Assembly: GCA_963205185.1 (NCBI GenBank)
Contig: CAUJHZ010000028.1
Coordinates: 1-46,020, forward strand
Direction: 5' to 3'
Length of the DNA: 46,020 nucleotides
Source: Planctomycetota bacterium
GTDB lineage: Bacteria; Planctomycetota; Phycisphaerae; Phycisphaerales; UBA5793
Part shown: one piece after another, positions 32,325-40,982 of the stretch
Layout: each line of letters opens with the position of its first letter
How positions within the stretch are numbered: position 1 is the stretch's first letter
Notes under the pieces: generated by a model
What the model saw: the letters and a program-made list of their open reading frames with translations, nothing else
What the model was told of the DNA's origin: nothing
Databases searched by the model: none
Position numbers and translations under genes: made by a program

Positions 32325-34171
32325 GGTTCGAAATCATCTCCGTCGGGCGAGGGCTGGCTGCTCAACTGCCGCCTGCGCTCGAGCAGTTTGTTCCATTCTT
32401 CCTGCAGGCGCGGGTCGGTAGACTTGATGGCGGCGCGGGCGAGCAGCGCCTTTTGCACTTCGTCATCGTTCATCTTGCCGATCTGCTCATCCGTGAGCGG
32501 GGGCGGCGGCGCCTTGGGCGCGCTGCTCAATCCCGCCGTGCCGCTGGCGCCGGTGCTGCTGCGCGCCGCGCCGGGCGAGGCGCCGTTCGAATTGCCCGCC
32601 GGCGGGAAGACAAAGCCGCTGCCATCTGAGTTGCCGCTCTCCTGCGACGGACGATTCCGCGGCGTGCGCGATGGCGGCCCGAATCCGCCCAGACTGAAAC
32701 TCGTGAAGTTATATTCGCCCGGCACGACCTCTTCGGGCGGCTGGTCGTAGAGCACCGTCGCGAGCGGCTCGTCGCTGGGCCGCTTGGCCTTGGCCGTCGC
32801 GTTGGCCACGATCGCCTGCAGCTCGAATTCGATCTTGTTCTCACCCCAGGTGAAGTTCGGCGCCTTCACTTCGGCAAAGATGCTCGACTCGTTGAGCCGG
32901 CTGTGAAATTCGAGCACCTGGCTCTGCTCACCCAGCGGCGCCGCGCCGCTGATAGTCACCATCGACGAACTGTCAATGTTAATGGAGTCGAATTCGATGT
33001 CATACGGCGCCATGCCGGAGATGTCGGCGAGAATCTTGGTCATCGGCCAGCGGTGGCTGCGCAGCGTGCGGAAGAAGTCCGCCTCGGCCTGCCGATCCTT
33101 GAACACCTTCTCGACCTCTTCGAGATCGCGGGTCTTATGTTCGAGGATGGCCAGGCGCGCCCACCCGCCCAGAATCGGCGCCGCGAGGATGAGCACGGCC
33201 GCCACGATGGCGACGCGGCGGGCGCGCGACGGATCGCTGAGCCAGTTGAGGGCCGAAACGAGAAAGCCGCGCGGCGCTTCCGGGGCCGCCGGCAGCAGGT
33301 CGGCCATGCCGCCCCGAGGACCCATCACCGCCAGCGCTGCGCCGGCGCACAGGCCGAAGCGATTCCACCACGCGCTGTCGCCGCCGGCGCCGGCAATCGA
33401 CTTGCCCAGCCGCTGGAGCACGTCTGGCTCGATGACCAGCACCTGCCGCTGCGCGCGGGCCGCGTTGCTCATGCGCGCTTCGAGTTCAGCCAGCGCCTCA
33501 TCCGATGCGCCCGCGCTCATCGCCGTTTCGACGGCGATGCGTGCCGCGTCGGCCGACCACTGCGCCTCGCCAAGCCGCGCCGTGCGCACTGCCGTTACGC
33601 CTTCCAGGTGCGAAGCGAGTTCCATCGACCGCTGATCGCGATCGAGCGAAGCGATCGTCCCCTGGTTGATGCCGCTGTGCACGAGCAGTTCCAGCAGCGC
33701 CGCAGCCTCGGCGCAGCACGTCACGTTCTCGATGCTCGCGGGCCAGTCGGCGCCCTGCTCGCCCGGCCAGCCGAAGGCCACCGCGATGCGATTGTCCACC
33801 GGCGTGCGCCAGGGCATGAGCGCCACCGCGCGGCGGTGGTCGGGCAGCATCGCGGGCAAGTCGGCTTCAGCCTGCAGCCGCGCCGCCTCAGCAGCTGCGG
33901 CGTCGTCAAGCGGCGGTATCTCCAGCACCCGGCAGACCACCGACCCGCCCGGCAGCACACGCACCACGCGCTCGGCCGCCCACCGGTTCAGCAGCGCCGC
34001 CAGGCGGTCCGCGTCGCGAGAGGGCAGTGACTGGTGCTCGACGACGTGAAAGCGGCCGCTGCGCACTTCGGCGAGCAGCGCGCTGATCTGATCGCCCTGG
34101 CGGTGCACCGCCGCGACGCGGCGCGGTGCGTCATGACCGTTGAATCGGGTTGGAGTGTTGAGTCGCGTCAT
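32321..34171 (-). CDS. GspL/PilN-like T2SS assembly-platform protein
   Basis: A protein of 616 residues. The N-terminal half is an actin-like (PilM/GspL cytoplasmic) region without a nucleotide motif I can identify. A membrane helix follows near residue 320 (VAIVAAVLILAAPILGGWA), then a coiled coil (KTRDLEEVEKVFKDRQAEAD) and a PilN-type periplasmic ferredoxin-like domain (IEFDSINIDSSSMVTISGAA). The last 130 or so residues are a low-complexity Pro/Ser/Gly region plus a charged helix (LTDEQIGKMNDDEVQKALLA). GspL recruits the GspE ATPase to the membrane. It is longer than typical GspL (about 400) because of this tail. It overlaps gspK and gspM by 4 bases each. Confidence 0.75.
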   Translation of the reverse strand: MTRLNTPTRFNGHDAPRRVAAVHRQGDQISALLAEVRSGRFHVVEHQSLPSRDADRLAALLNRWAAERVVRVLPGGSVVCRVLEIPPLDDAAAAEAARLQAEADLPAMLPDHRRAVALMPWRTPVDNRIAVAFGWPGEQGADWPASIENVTCCAEAAALLELLVHSGINQGTIASLDRDQRSMELASHLEGVTAVRTARLGEAQWSADAARIAVETAMSAGASDEALAELEARMSNAARAQRQVLVIEPDVLQRLGKSIAGAGGDSAWWNRFGLCAGAALAVMGPRGGMADLLPAAPEAPRGFLVSALNWLSDPSRARRVAIVAAVLILAAPILGGWARLAILEHKTRDLEEVEKVFKDRQAEADFFRTLRSHRWPMTKILADISGMAPYDIEFDSINIDSSSMVTISGAAPLGEQSQVLEFHSRLNESSIFAEVKAPNFTWGENKIEFELQAIVANATAKAKRPSDEPLATVLYDQPPEEVVPGEYNFTSFSLGGFGPPSRTPRNRPSQESGNSDGSGFVFPPAGNSNGASPGAARSSTGASGTAGLSSAPKAPPPPLTDEQIGKMNDDEVQKALLARAAIKSTDPRLQEEWNKLLERRRQLSSQPSPDGDDFEP

Positions 34172-35616
34172 CGTTCGAGGTAGTCGATTATCTGAATGGG
34201 AAGCGAAGAACGGTCGATCGTAACCACCAGTTCAACCTCAGTCCTGCCCGGCAAACCCACGCCGCGGCTCGTGATCACGTACACGCTGCTTTTCACGTCA
34301 ACGAGCGGCGCCATGGCCGCAAGCGTTTCGCGGCTGAGCGTCGGAATCTGAAGCAGTTCGATGAGGTTCGTGATTCCGTCGGCCTTGCTGTTGCGCAGCA
34401 GGTCGATCTGGTCCGCCATCGCCTCATCGACGCCCGGGAGCAATTCGAGCACCTCGACAGGCGCCTTGTTGATGTTGATGCGCCCGGGAACGTAGGCGTA
34501 GGTCGTGCCGATGGTGCTCTCAGCCAGCACGCGACCGATCTGCTCATCGGTCAGGTCGCGCGCGCCGAGCGTCTGCTGTTGCGGTTGCTGCTGGTTGCGC
34601 TGATTGCGCCGGCCTTGTGTTCCTCCGGTCGTTGCGCCGCCGCTTTCGCCGCCGGTGCTGCCCGCCGGCTGGCCCGAGCGCGTGATGGTGCTCAGCGGAG
34701 TGGTGATGAGACCCGCCAGCGTGTTGCCCTCGGCCCGCGAATACTGGAACAGCGCGTTGGCCTGGGCGATGTCCACTCCCAGCGCTTTGCTGATTTCGGA
34801 AACGGCCGAGGTGCTCAGCGAGATCTTGCCCGGCTGCGGCGTCAGCGGGCCCGGCTCGCGTGAGGCCGCCGTGAGCAGCGCCGACCACCCGGCGTCGAGC
34901 CGGCCGTCGCCATTGTCATCGGGCAGCGAGGCATCGCCGTCGTCCTCGTTGGGATCGAGCAGGCCGTTGAAGTTCCAGTCTTCTTCACGGAGCAGTTCGG
35001 GCGTAACGCCGTAGACAAGTTCGAGTTCCTGGATCGATTTGAACGGCCCGTTGCGCGGGTTGTAGGGCTTGAGGTCGTTGTTGTAATACCCGGCCTCGGC
35101 GCCGCCTTCGCGCACATCTCCGTCCGGATCGATCCAGTCGAGAATCGACGCGACGATCTCAGGGGTGATATCTTCGAGTTTGTTCAGGGCTTCTTCGTCG
35201 AGCGTGTTGATGTTGGCCCTGGCGTGGCCGTCGGCCGGCCCGTCCACGAGCTGGTCATCGTTCCAGTGCTGGATGTGGTACTCGGCCACGAGCAATCCGT
35301 TGGAGTCGGTGATCTCGCCGTGCGCGAGTTCCTCCATGTCGGCCTCGAAGTTGGGCAGATCGATCTCCTGCTCGGTGTCGATGAGCCACTCGAGGTAGGC
35401 CATGTATGACTCGACGCCGGCGCGGGCGGCCCATTTGGCGCGCACGCGGCCGAGCGCTTCGCGGCCGGACATTGCCTGGCGCTGGGCGGAGAGTTGCAAG
35501 GGGATGACGATGAGCGAGGCGATCGTAACCACCCACAGCACGAGCATAAGCGTCGAGCCGCGCCGCGGGCCGCGCACCGAGCGCGGCGCCGGGATTTTGG
35601 AGCGCGCTGCCATCAT
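34168..35616 (-). CDS. gspK: T2SS minor pseudopilin GspK
   Basis: A protein of 482 residues, longer than the usual 300-350. The N-terminus RRGSTLMLVLWVVTIASLIV is a GspK-type class III signal lacking the +5 Glu, as expected for the tip pseudopilin. KWAARAGVESYMAYLEWLID follows. Two SAM-like/helix-hairpin-helix regions are seen: ANINTLDEEALNKLEDITPE and ININKAPVEVLELLPGVDEA. Between them lie a calcium-binding-like DDGDASLPDDNGDGRLDAG segment and a Gln/Gly-rich linker. It caps the pseudopilus with GspI and GspJ. It overlaps gspJ and gspL by 4 bases. Confidence 0.9.
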   Translation of the reverse strand: MMAARSKIPAPRSVRGPRRGSTLMLVLWVVTIASLIVIPLQLSAQRQAMSGREALGRVRAKWAARAGVESYMAYLEWLIDTEQEIDLPNFEADMEELAHGEITDSNGLLVAEYHIQHWNDDQLVDGPADGHARANINTLDEEALNKLEDITPEIVASILDWIDPDGDVREGGAEAGYYNNDLKPYNPRNGPFKSIQELELVYGVTPELLREEDWNFNGLLDPNEDDGDASLPDDNGDGRLDAGWSALLTAASREPGPLTPQPGKISLSTSAVSEISKALGVDIAQANALFQYSRAEGNTLAGLITTPLSTITRSGQPAGSTGGESGGATTGGTQGRRNQRNQQQPQQQTLGARDLTDEQIGRVLAESTIGTTYAYVPGRININKAPVEVLELLPGVDEAMADQIDLLRNSKADGITNLIELLQIPTLSRETLAAMAPLVDVKSSVYVITSRGVGLPGRTEVELVVTIDRSSLPIQIIDYLER

Positions 35617-36548
35617 CCGTCTCCCCTCGGCCGGCCGCCGCCACCACCGCTGCGTCCACCGCCGTCGCCGCCGCGCGTGCCGCCGCCGGCTCCACCACGG
35701 TCGCGCGGCCGGCGGCGCGACCCGCCGCTGCCGCCGCCGGAATCTCCTCCGCCGCCTCCGCCGAAATCGATCGTCGGCGCTCCCGAGCCATTTTCCGAGT
35801 CGAAGAACTCGAGGTTCTCGATGTCGCTCGACGGGTCGTAGGTTTCATCCACTGCGGGATCAAAGGGCAGCGGGATCCGGTCGATGGCGACGGTCAGGCG
35901 CGACGCGACCTCAGCGCCGGTGGATGGGATGACGCCGCGACAGGTGACGCGCAGCGCGTGCGGCAGGCCGTCGGTGTCGCTGTCCCACGTGCTCAGCCAC
36001 GTCGTTCCGTCAAAGGCTTCGAAGTCGAGTGAGCGGATGTTGACGCCCAGCGGCACGGCGACCCCGCCGCCTTCATAGTTCTCATCCACGATCGGATCGG
36101 CCCGCCGCCAGATCACGCCCGTCACGACCGGATCAGTCTTGAGACGGTAACTCACTTCGTGAATCGTCGATTCGCGGTAAGTCGGATCATCGTCGGACAC
36201 GGGGCGAACCGGCCGCATCGAACGGCAGAAGAGCAGGATCTCATCGTGCTGATCGGCGCCCGAACTGGTCGTGTCTTCAATGCGCACGATGGTGTCGAGC
36301 AGCCTGGTGTCGCGGACGATGTTGGCCATGTCGCGCGCGATCGATCGCGTGATGGAATTGACCGACTCGACGGCCGCCTGCCTCTGCGCGGATCGGTCGC
36401 GACCGTCGGCGAGGCGGCGGATGGAGATCGTCGCAGCGCCGGCGAGGATCGAGGCAATGACGCTGGCGACGACGAGTTCGATGAGCGTGAAGCCACGCTG
36501 CGACGCGGCGGGCCGGCGAGCCCGGGATGTGGCGTTGATCTGCATCAT
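35613..36548 (-). CDS. gspJ: T2SS minor pseudopilin GspJ with Gly/Arg-rich tail
   Basis: A protein of about 311 residues. The prepilin motif is QRGFTLIELVVASVIASILA with cleavage after Gly and Glu at +5. A beta-rich head follows with SYRLKTDPVVTGVIWRRAD and RSLDFEAFDGTTWLSTWDSD, matching GspJ. The last 55 residues are a low-complexity Gly tail with clustered Arg and Asp (GGSRRRPRDRGGAGGGTRGG), not usual for this family. The start is ATG 36548, which overlaps the gspI stop (ATGA), and the stop overlaps gspK. Confidence 0.9.
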   Translation of the reverse strand: MMQINATSRARRPAASQRGFTLIELVVASVIASILAGAATISIRRLADGRDRSAQRQAAVESVNSITRSIARDMANIVRDTRLLDTIVRIEDTTSSGADQHDEILLFCRSMRPVRPVSDDDPTYRESTIHEVSYRLKTDPVVTGVIWRRADPIVDENYEGGGVAVPLGVNIRSLDFEAFDGTTWLSTWDSDTDGLPHALRVTCRGVIPSTGAEVASRLTVAIDRIPLPFDPAVDETYDPSSDIENLEFFDSENGSGAPTIDFGGGGGGDSGGGSGGSRRRPRDRGGAGGGTRGGDGGGRSGGGGGRPRGDG

Positions 36549-36988
36549 GGCCGCTCCACGGGTTGAGTGGGTTCGCGTTCGGGGTCGGGTTCTTCGCCCA
36601 GCCGCCGGGCCATGAGCGTCTGCACTTCGGCCGTCTGCTCGCCCGCGCCCGTCTGCCACCACACGCGCGCCGTCACGCGGAAGGGCTCGTTGGGCGCCGT
36701 GTCGTCGATGCTGATGCGGAAGGTGAAGCGATCGAGCGGCGGCTCGACCGTTCCGCTCATCTCGCCCGCCTTGAGGTACTCGGCCGGACCCAGCGCCAGC
36801 ACGTCGCTCAGCAGCGAGTCGAGCACCATCGCCGCTTCCTCGATCTGCTGGCCGCGCGCCTGCGCGTTGAGCGAACGGCTCGCGATGCCGAGCACCGCGA
36901 CCAGCGCGCCCGAGAGCACCATGCCCGCCACGAGCACATCCATCAGCGCCAGGCCGCGGCGGATCGGATTGGCTTGCCGCCTCACCAT
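36545..36988 (-). CDS. gspI: T2SS minor pseudopilin GspI-like
   Basis: A protein of 147 residues. The N-terminus RRGLALMDVLVAGMVLSGAL is a degenerate class III signal. Cleavage after Gly would leave Leu at +1 and Asp, not Glu, at +5. The rest has a GspI-like small beta domain (RFTFRISIDDTAPNEPFRVT, then ARVWWQTGAG). It would form the tip complex with GspJ and GspK. It overlaps gspH by 7 bases and gspJ by 4. The assignment is supported mainly by order and the N-terminal helix. Confidence 0.75.
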   Translation of the reverse strand: MVRRQANPIRRGLALMDVLVAGMVLSGALVAVLGIASRSLNAQARGQQIEEAAMVLDSLLSDVLALGPAEYLKAGEMSGTVEPPLDRFTFRISIDDTAPNEPFRVTARVWWQTGAGEQTAEVQTLMARRLGEEPDPEREPTQPVERP

Positions 36989-37620
36989 CGCTCGTCTCCG
37001 GCGCCTTGCGCGTTGAGGTCTTCGGGTGTCAGGCGCAGCCGCGTGGCTTCTTCGCTCAGCGTCATCGAGCGCATCTCGCTGGGCAGGAGCGTGACGGTTT
37101 CGACCACATCACCAAAGGCGATGTCGAGTTCGATGCTGGGCCGCACGCGATTGGGCGCCACTTCGACGCGAAACGAGCCGCGCTCGAGTTGTCCGTCAAA
37201 CAGCGCTGCCGCGAGCGTGATGTCGCGCTCGAAGGTGACCGGCGGCGTGAGGTTGTCGCGCTTCCACTGGCCTTCGGCCGGCCGCGTGTCCGGCGTCTGA
37301 CCCATCGCCGTCGTCGATTCGAGGCGCTCGACCCACATCTGGTTCGAGCCCGAGTCGTACACGAGCGCCACGGGCGCCTGGCTGGCGACCTGCCGGTGCG
37401 CGAGGGTGTCGAGGACGTTCTGCACGCGCTGCACCATCACCCGGCCGCGGCGCGGCAGGGTGTTGGTCATGCGCACCGTCGTCACGCCGGCGAGGACCGA
37501 GAGGATCACGATGACGACGATCATCTCGACGAGCGTAAAGCCGCCGCGCCTTCGCGCGGTTGGCTGGTTCGAGATGTTCGCGGTGCGGTTCATGATCCGG
37601 TCCGTGCGGGTCGAGACCAT
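36982..37620 (-). CDS. gspH: T2SS minor pseudopilin GspH-like
   Basis: A protein of 212 residues. The signal RRRGGFTLVEMIVVIVILSV has Gly at -1, Phe at +1 and Glu at +5. The beta-rich head includes VALVYDSGSNQMWVERLEST and RGSFRVEVAPNRVRPSIELD. This matches GspH/FimT-type minor pseudopilins. It overlaps the gspG stop by one base (TGATG) and gspI by 7 bases, so it is translationally coupled on both sides. Confidence 0.85.
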   Translation of the reverse strand: MVSTRTDRIMNRTANISNQPTARRRGGFTLVEMIVVIVILSVLAGVTTVRMTNTLPRRGRVMVQRVQNVLDTLAHRQVASQAPVALVYDSGSNQMWVERLESTTAMGQTPDTRPAEGQWKRDNLTPPVTFERDITLAAALFDGQLERGSFRVEVAPNRVRPSIELDIAFGDVVETVTLLPSEMRSMTLSEEATRLRLTPEDLNAQGAGDERW

Positions 37621-38057
37621 CAGCCGATGATGTCGGCGTCGTCGCCTTCGCCGCCCTCGCGGCCGTCGGCGCCGTAACTGACGATGTCGTAGTCGACGTG
37701 GATGGTGGGCGGAATCACCAGGGCGTAGTCATTGCCCCAGGGGTCCTTCAGATCGGCTTCCTTGTTGATGCCCTTCTGCCATGTGTCCGGCGCGTCCTTG
37801 GGTTTGTCCCAGAGCAGCGCGCGAAGCGTGTCGCCGCTGTCGGGTTCGCGCCCGAGATCGGTGTACACCAGGTCGAGCGAGGTGCGCAGGCTCGCCATCG
37901 ACGCCTTGGCCGCGGCGACCTTGGACTGTCCGATGCGGCCCATGAGGCGCGGCGCGACCACGGCGGCGAGCACGCCGATGATGATGACCACGACGATGGC
38001 TTCGATGAGCGTGAAGCCGCGCCGCGAGCGACGTTGAGAACGGTTTCCGGTTTGCAT
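37620..38057 (-). CDS. gspG: T2SS major pseudopilin GspG
   Basis: A protein of about 145 residues. The signal RRGFTLIEAIVVVIIIGVLA is canonical. The C-terminal calcium-binding region of GspG is clear: LKDPWGNDYALVIP, then YDIVSYGADGREGGEGDDAD. GspG polymerises into the pseudopilus that drives exoprotein through the secretin. ATG 38057 is preferred because GGAG lies 9 bases upstream; a TTG at 38072 is in frame but has no ribosome binding site. Confidence 0.96.
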   Translation of the reverse strand: MQTGNRSQRRSRRGFTLIEAIVVVIIIGVLAAVVAPRLMGRIGQSKVAAAKASMASLRTSLDLVYTDLGREPDSGDTLRALLWDKPKDAPDTWQKGINKEADLKDPWGNDYALVIPPTIHVDYDIVSYGADGREGGEGDDADIIG

Positions 38058-38085
38058 GGTTCGAATCTCCAAATGGGCGGCCGGT

Positions 38086-39354
38086 TCAGCCGATCGCAGC
38101 CTGAAGCGAGAGCATGGGAAGAATGACGGACAGAATGACGAAGCCGATGATGATCGCCATGAACACGACGATGACCGGCGGCAGCGCCGAGGTGAACAGT
38201 TTGAGCGATGCGGTCGTGCGCCGGTCGAACGACTGCGCCGCCTGCGTGAGCATGGTGTCGAGCCGGCCCGATCGCTCGCCGAGGTCGATGATCTGAATGA
38301 GGATCGGCGGGAAGTAGCCGCTCTTTTCCATGGGCTCGGCGATCGACTTGCCGGCGCGGATCTTGTCGGCCACCTCGTCGATGACCTGCTCCATCGCCTT
38401 GTTGCCCAGCGTGTCGCGCGTGATGACGATCGCGTCGATGATCGGGATGCCCGAAGCCATCAGCGTGCCCAGCGTGCGCGTAAAGCGGCCGACCGCCACG
38501 TCGCGCGTCAGCGCGCCGACGATGGGGATGCTCAGCAGCATGCGGTCGCGCTCGTAGCGGATGTGCGGCTGGGCCATGGCGGACTTGTACGCCGCGTACG
38601 CCAGGCCGATGGCGGCGAGCACGAGCCACCAGTAGGCGCCCATGAAATCGGCAAAGCCCTTGACGATCACCGTCGGCAGCGGCAGCGTGATGTTCTGCCC
38701 TTCGAGGCTGGAGAGCACGCGCGGGATGATGAACGTCACGATCACGGCGATGCCCACGGCCAGCACGCAGATGAGAATCGCCGGATACATCAGCGCCGCC
38801 GCGACAGAGCGCTTGGTCTCGAGTTCGCGATCGAGCAGGTCGGCCAGTTGCATCATGACCACTTCCAGCCGGCCCGACGCCTCGCCGGCGCGGAGCATGC
38901 CGACGATCATGTCATCGAACGGCTTGCCCCATTCAAGCGCCGCCTGCGCGAGGCTGCGCCCGGCTTCGATGCGGCTCATGAGGTGCTCGATGACCGCCTT
39001 CTGCCGCTCACTGGACGCCTGCTTTTCAACGGCGCGCAACGCGCTCATCAGCGGCAGGCCGGCTTCGAGCGCCGTGGCGATCTCGCGGATGAAGCCCGCC
39101 AGTTCGCTGCGCCGCATGGTGCCCTTGGCCCCGCTGGTGGTTCGGCCGATGTCGGCGCTGGCCGCGCCCGGCGCCGAGCGGAACGACGGAGCCGAGCGGC
39201 TCGCGGCGACGTGCCCGTTGAGCGGCGCCAGTTGCGTGGCCGTCTCGCCGCGCTGCTTGAGCGCGCGGATCGCGTCGGCGCGGTCGTTCGCGTCGATCGT
39301 GCCCGCCATCGACTGGCCGGCGCGGGTCACGGATTGGTACTGAAAAGTCGGCAT
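38086..39354 (-). CDS. gspF: T2SS inner-membrane platform protein GspF
   Basis: A protein of 422 residues, typical length. It has two T2SSF domains (about 80-205 and 285-405) and three membrane segments (MYPAILICVLAVGIAVIVTF, YWWLVLAAIGLAYAAY, and VFMAIIIGFVILSVILPML). Family stretches are FIREIATALEAGLPLMSALR, VGRFTRTLGTLMASGIPIID and LGERSGRLDTMLTQAAQSFD. GspF couples the GspE ATPase to pseudopilus assembly. It starts 17 bases after gspE. Confidence 0.95.
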   Translation of the reverse strand: MPTFQYQSVTRAGQSMAGTIDANDRADAIRALKQRGETATQLAPLNGHVAASRSAPSFRSAPGAASADIGRTTSGAKGTMRRSELAGFIREIATALEAGLPLMSALRAVEKQASSERQKAVIEHLMSRIEAGRSLAQAALEWGKPFDDMIVGMLRAGEASGRLEVVMMQLADLLDRELETKRSVAAALMYPAILICVLAVGIAVIVTFIIPRVLSSLEGQNITLPLPTVIVKGFADFMGAYWWLVLAAIGLAYAAYKSAMAQPHIRYERDRMLLSIPIVGALTRDVAVGRFTRTLGTLMASGIPIIDAIVITRDTLGNKAMEQVIDEVADKIRAGKSIAEPMEKSGYFPPILIQIIDLGERSGRLDTMLTQAAQSFDRRTTASLKLFTSALPPVIVVFMAIIIGFVILSVILPMLSLQAAIG

Positions 39355-39371
39355 GCGTCAGGTTCCGGCGG

Positions 39372-40982
39372 TCAGGACGCCCTCGTCCCACCAGTCATCT
39401 GCAGTTCTTCCTCGGCGTCCTGCGTGGCGCGCAGCACTTCGTCAATCGTGGTTCGGCCGGCGGCGGCCTTGATGAGCCCGTCGGTTCTCATGCGCAGATG
39501 CGTTTCATGCGCTTCGCTGAGAATGTCCAGCGCGCCCAGACGCTGGCTGATGGCGCGGCGCATCGGACCGTTGATCTCGAGCACCTCAAAAAAGCCGATG
39601 CGCCCGCGATAGCCCGAGCCGTTGCACTTCTCGCAGCCGGCGCCTTCGTAGCACTTGCCCTCGAACATCGTCATCTCCGTTTGCGACAGGCGATGGCTGA
39701 TCGCCTCGGGGATCGGCACCTGGCGCCGGCAGTGCGGGCAGATGCGCCGCCCCAGGCGCTGGGCGATGACCCCTTCGAGCACCGACGACACCAGGAACGG
39801 CTCGACGCCCATGTCGATCAGGCGCGTCACCGCGGAAACCGCGTCGTTGGTGTGAATCGTCGAAAATACAAGGTGGCCCGTGAGCGCCGAACGGACCGCG
39901 ATCTCCGCCGTCTCGCCGTCGCGGATTTCGCCGACCATGATGATGTCCGGGTCCTGGCGCAGAATGCTGCGCAGGCCGCTGGCAAACGTCAGCCCGCGCT
40001 TGGGGTTGACCGGGATCTGGTTCACGCCGTGCAATTCGTATTCGACCGGGTCCTCGATAGTGATGATCTTGAGTTCAGGCGAGTAGATCTTCTGCAGGCC
40101 GGCGTACAGCGTCGTGGTCTTGCCGCTGCCCGTCGGGCCGCTCACCAGCAGCATGCCGTGCGGCACGTCGAGCAGGCGGTCCATCACCTTCACGTCCTTG
40201 TCGCTCATGCCCAGTTCGGTCAGATCGAGCGGGAGCGATCCTTTGTCGAGAATACGAAGCACGACGGACTCGCCGTAGAGTGTCGGAACGGTGCTCACGC
40301 GCAGATCGACCTTGCGGCCTTCGAACCGCAGCGTGATGTGGCCGTCCTGCGGCACGAAGCGCTCGGCGATGTTCATTCCCGCCATGATCTTGATGCGCGA
40401 GATGATCGCCGGCTGGAGGTGGCGCGGCGGAGGCGTCTGCTCGATGAGCACGCCGTCGATCCGATACTTGATCTTGAGTTCGGTTTCGAACGGTTCGATG
40501 TGCACGTCCGACGCGCGGCCCTTGATCGCCTCGAGGATGATAAGGTTGACCAGGTTGATCAGCGTGGGCTGCTCGGCCATGCGGTGGAGGTCATCCGCCT
40601 CGATGGCTTCGATATTGCGATCGAGGATGTCCTCGCCGCCCCCGTCGCCGCGCAGACTCTCGGCCATGCGCGCCGCCGTCGTGCCATACTGCGCTTCAAA
40701 GAGCTTCTTGAACGGCTCGGCGCTCATGCCGCAGCGCACGACCGGCCGTTGGGCGAGCACCGCCACCTCGTCGGCCGCCGCCAGATCCAGCGGATCGAGC
40801 ATCACCACCACGACGGCGTCGCCGTCGAATCGCACCGGCACGAGGCGATGGTCGATCGCCTGCTCGGCGGGAATGACCGACGCGACGGCCGGATCAACGT
40901 GCTCGAGCGGCTCGTCGTACCACTCGATGCCCAGCCGCGTGCAGCGCTGGCGAACCTGATTTTCGACGGCAATTTCACTCAT
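39372..40982 (-). CDS. gspE: T2SS assembly ATPase GspE
   Basis: A protein of 536 residues with an N1E domain, a linker, then the secretion ATPase core. The Walker A is VSGPTGSGKTTTLYAGLQ and the Asp box is LKIITIEDPVEYEL. The Walker B is DIIMVGEIRDGETAEIAVRS and the His box is LVFSTIHTNDAVSAVTRLID. A tetracysteine zinc site follows (CPHC and CEKC). All catalytic residues are present. It powers pseudopilus extension at the inner face of the membrane. The gene overlaps the upstream secreted-protein gene by 4 bases (ATGA). Confidence 0.97.
   Translation of the reverse strand: MSEIAVENQVRQRCTRLGIEWYDEPLEHVDPAVASVIPAEQAIDHRLVPVRFDGDAVVVVMLDPLDLAAADEVAVLAQRPVVRCGMSAEPFKKLFEAQYGTTAARMAESLRGDGGGEDILDRNIEAIEADDLHRMAEQPTLINLVNLIILEAIKGRASDVHIEPFETELKIKYRIDGVLIEQTPPPRHLQPAIISRIKIMAGMNIAERFVPQDGHITLRFEGRKVDLRVSTVPTLYGESVVLRILDKGSLPLDLTELGMSDKDVKVMDRLLDVPHGMLLVSGPTGSGKTTTLYAGLQKIYSPELKIITIEDPVEYELHGVNQIPVNPKRGLTFASGLRSILRQDPDIIMVGEIRDGETAEIAVRSALTGHLVFSTIHTNDAVSAVTRLIDMGVEPFLVSSVLEGVIAQRLGRRICPHCRRQVPIPEAISHRLSQTEMTMFEGKCYEGAGCEKCNGSGYRGRIGFFEVLEINGPMRRAISQRLGALDILSEAHETHLRMRTDGLIKAAAGRTTIDEVLRATQDAEEELQMTGGTRAS

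Noticed and set aside
38056-39612. Plus-strand open frame of 518 codons opposite gspF
   Set aside because: Rich in Arg, Asp and His with no hydrophobic core; a shadow of gspF.
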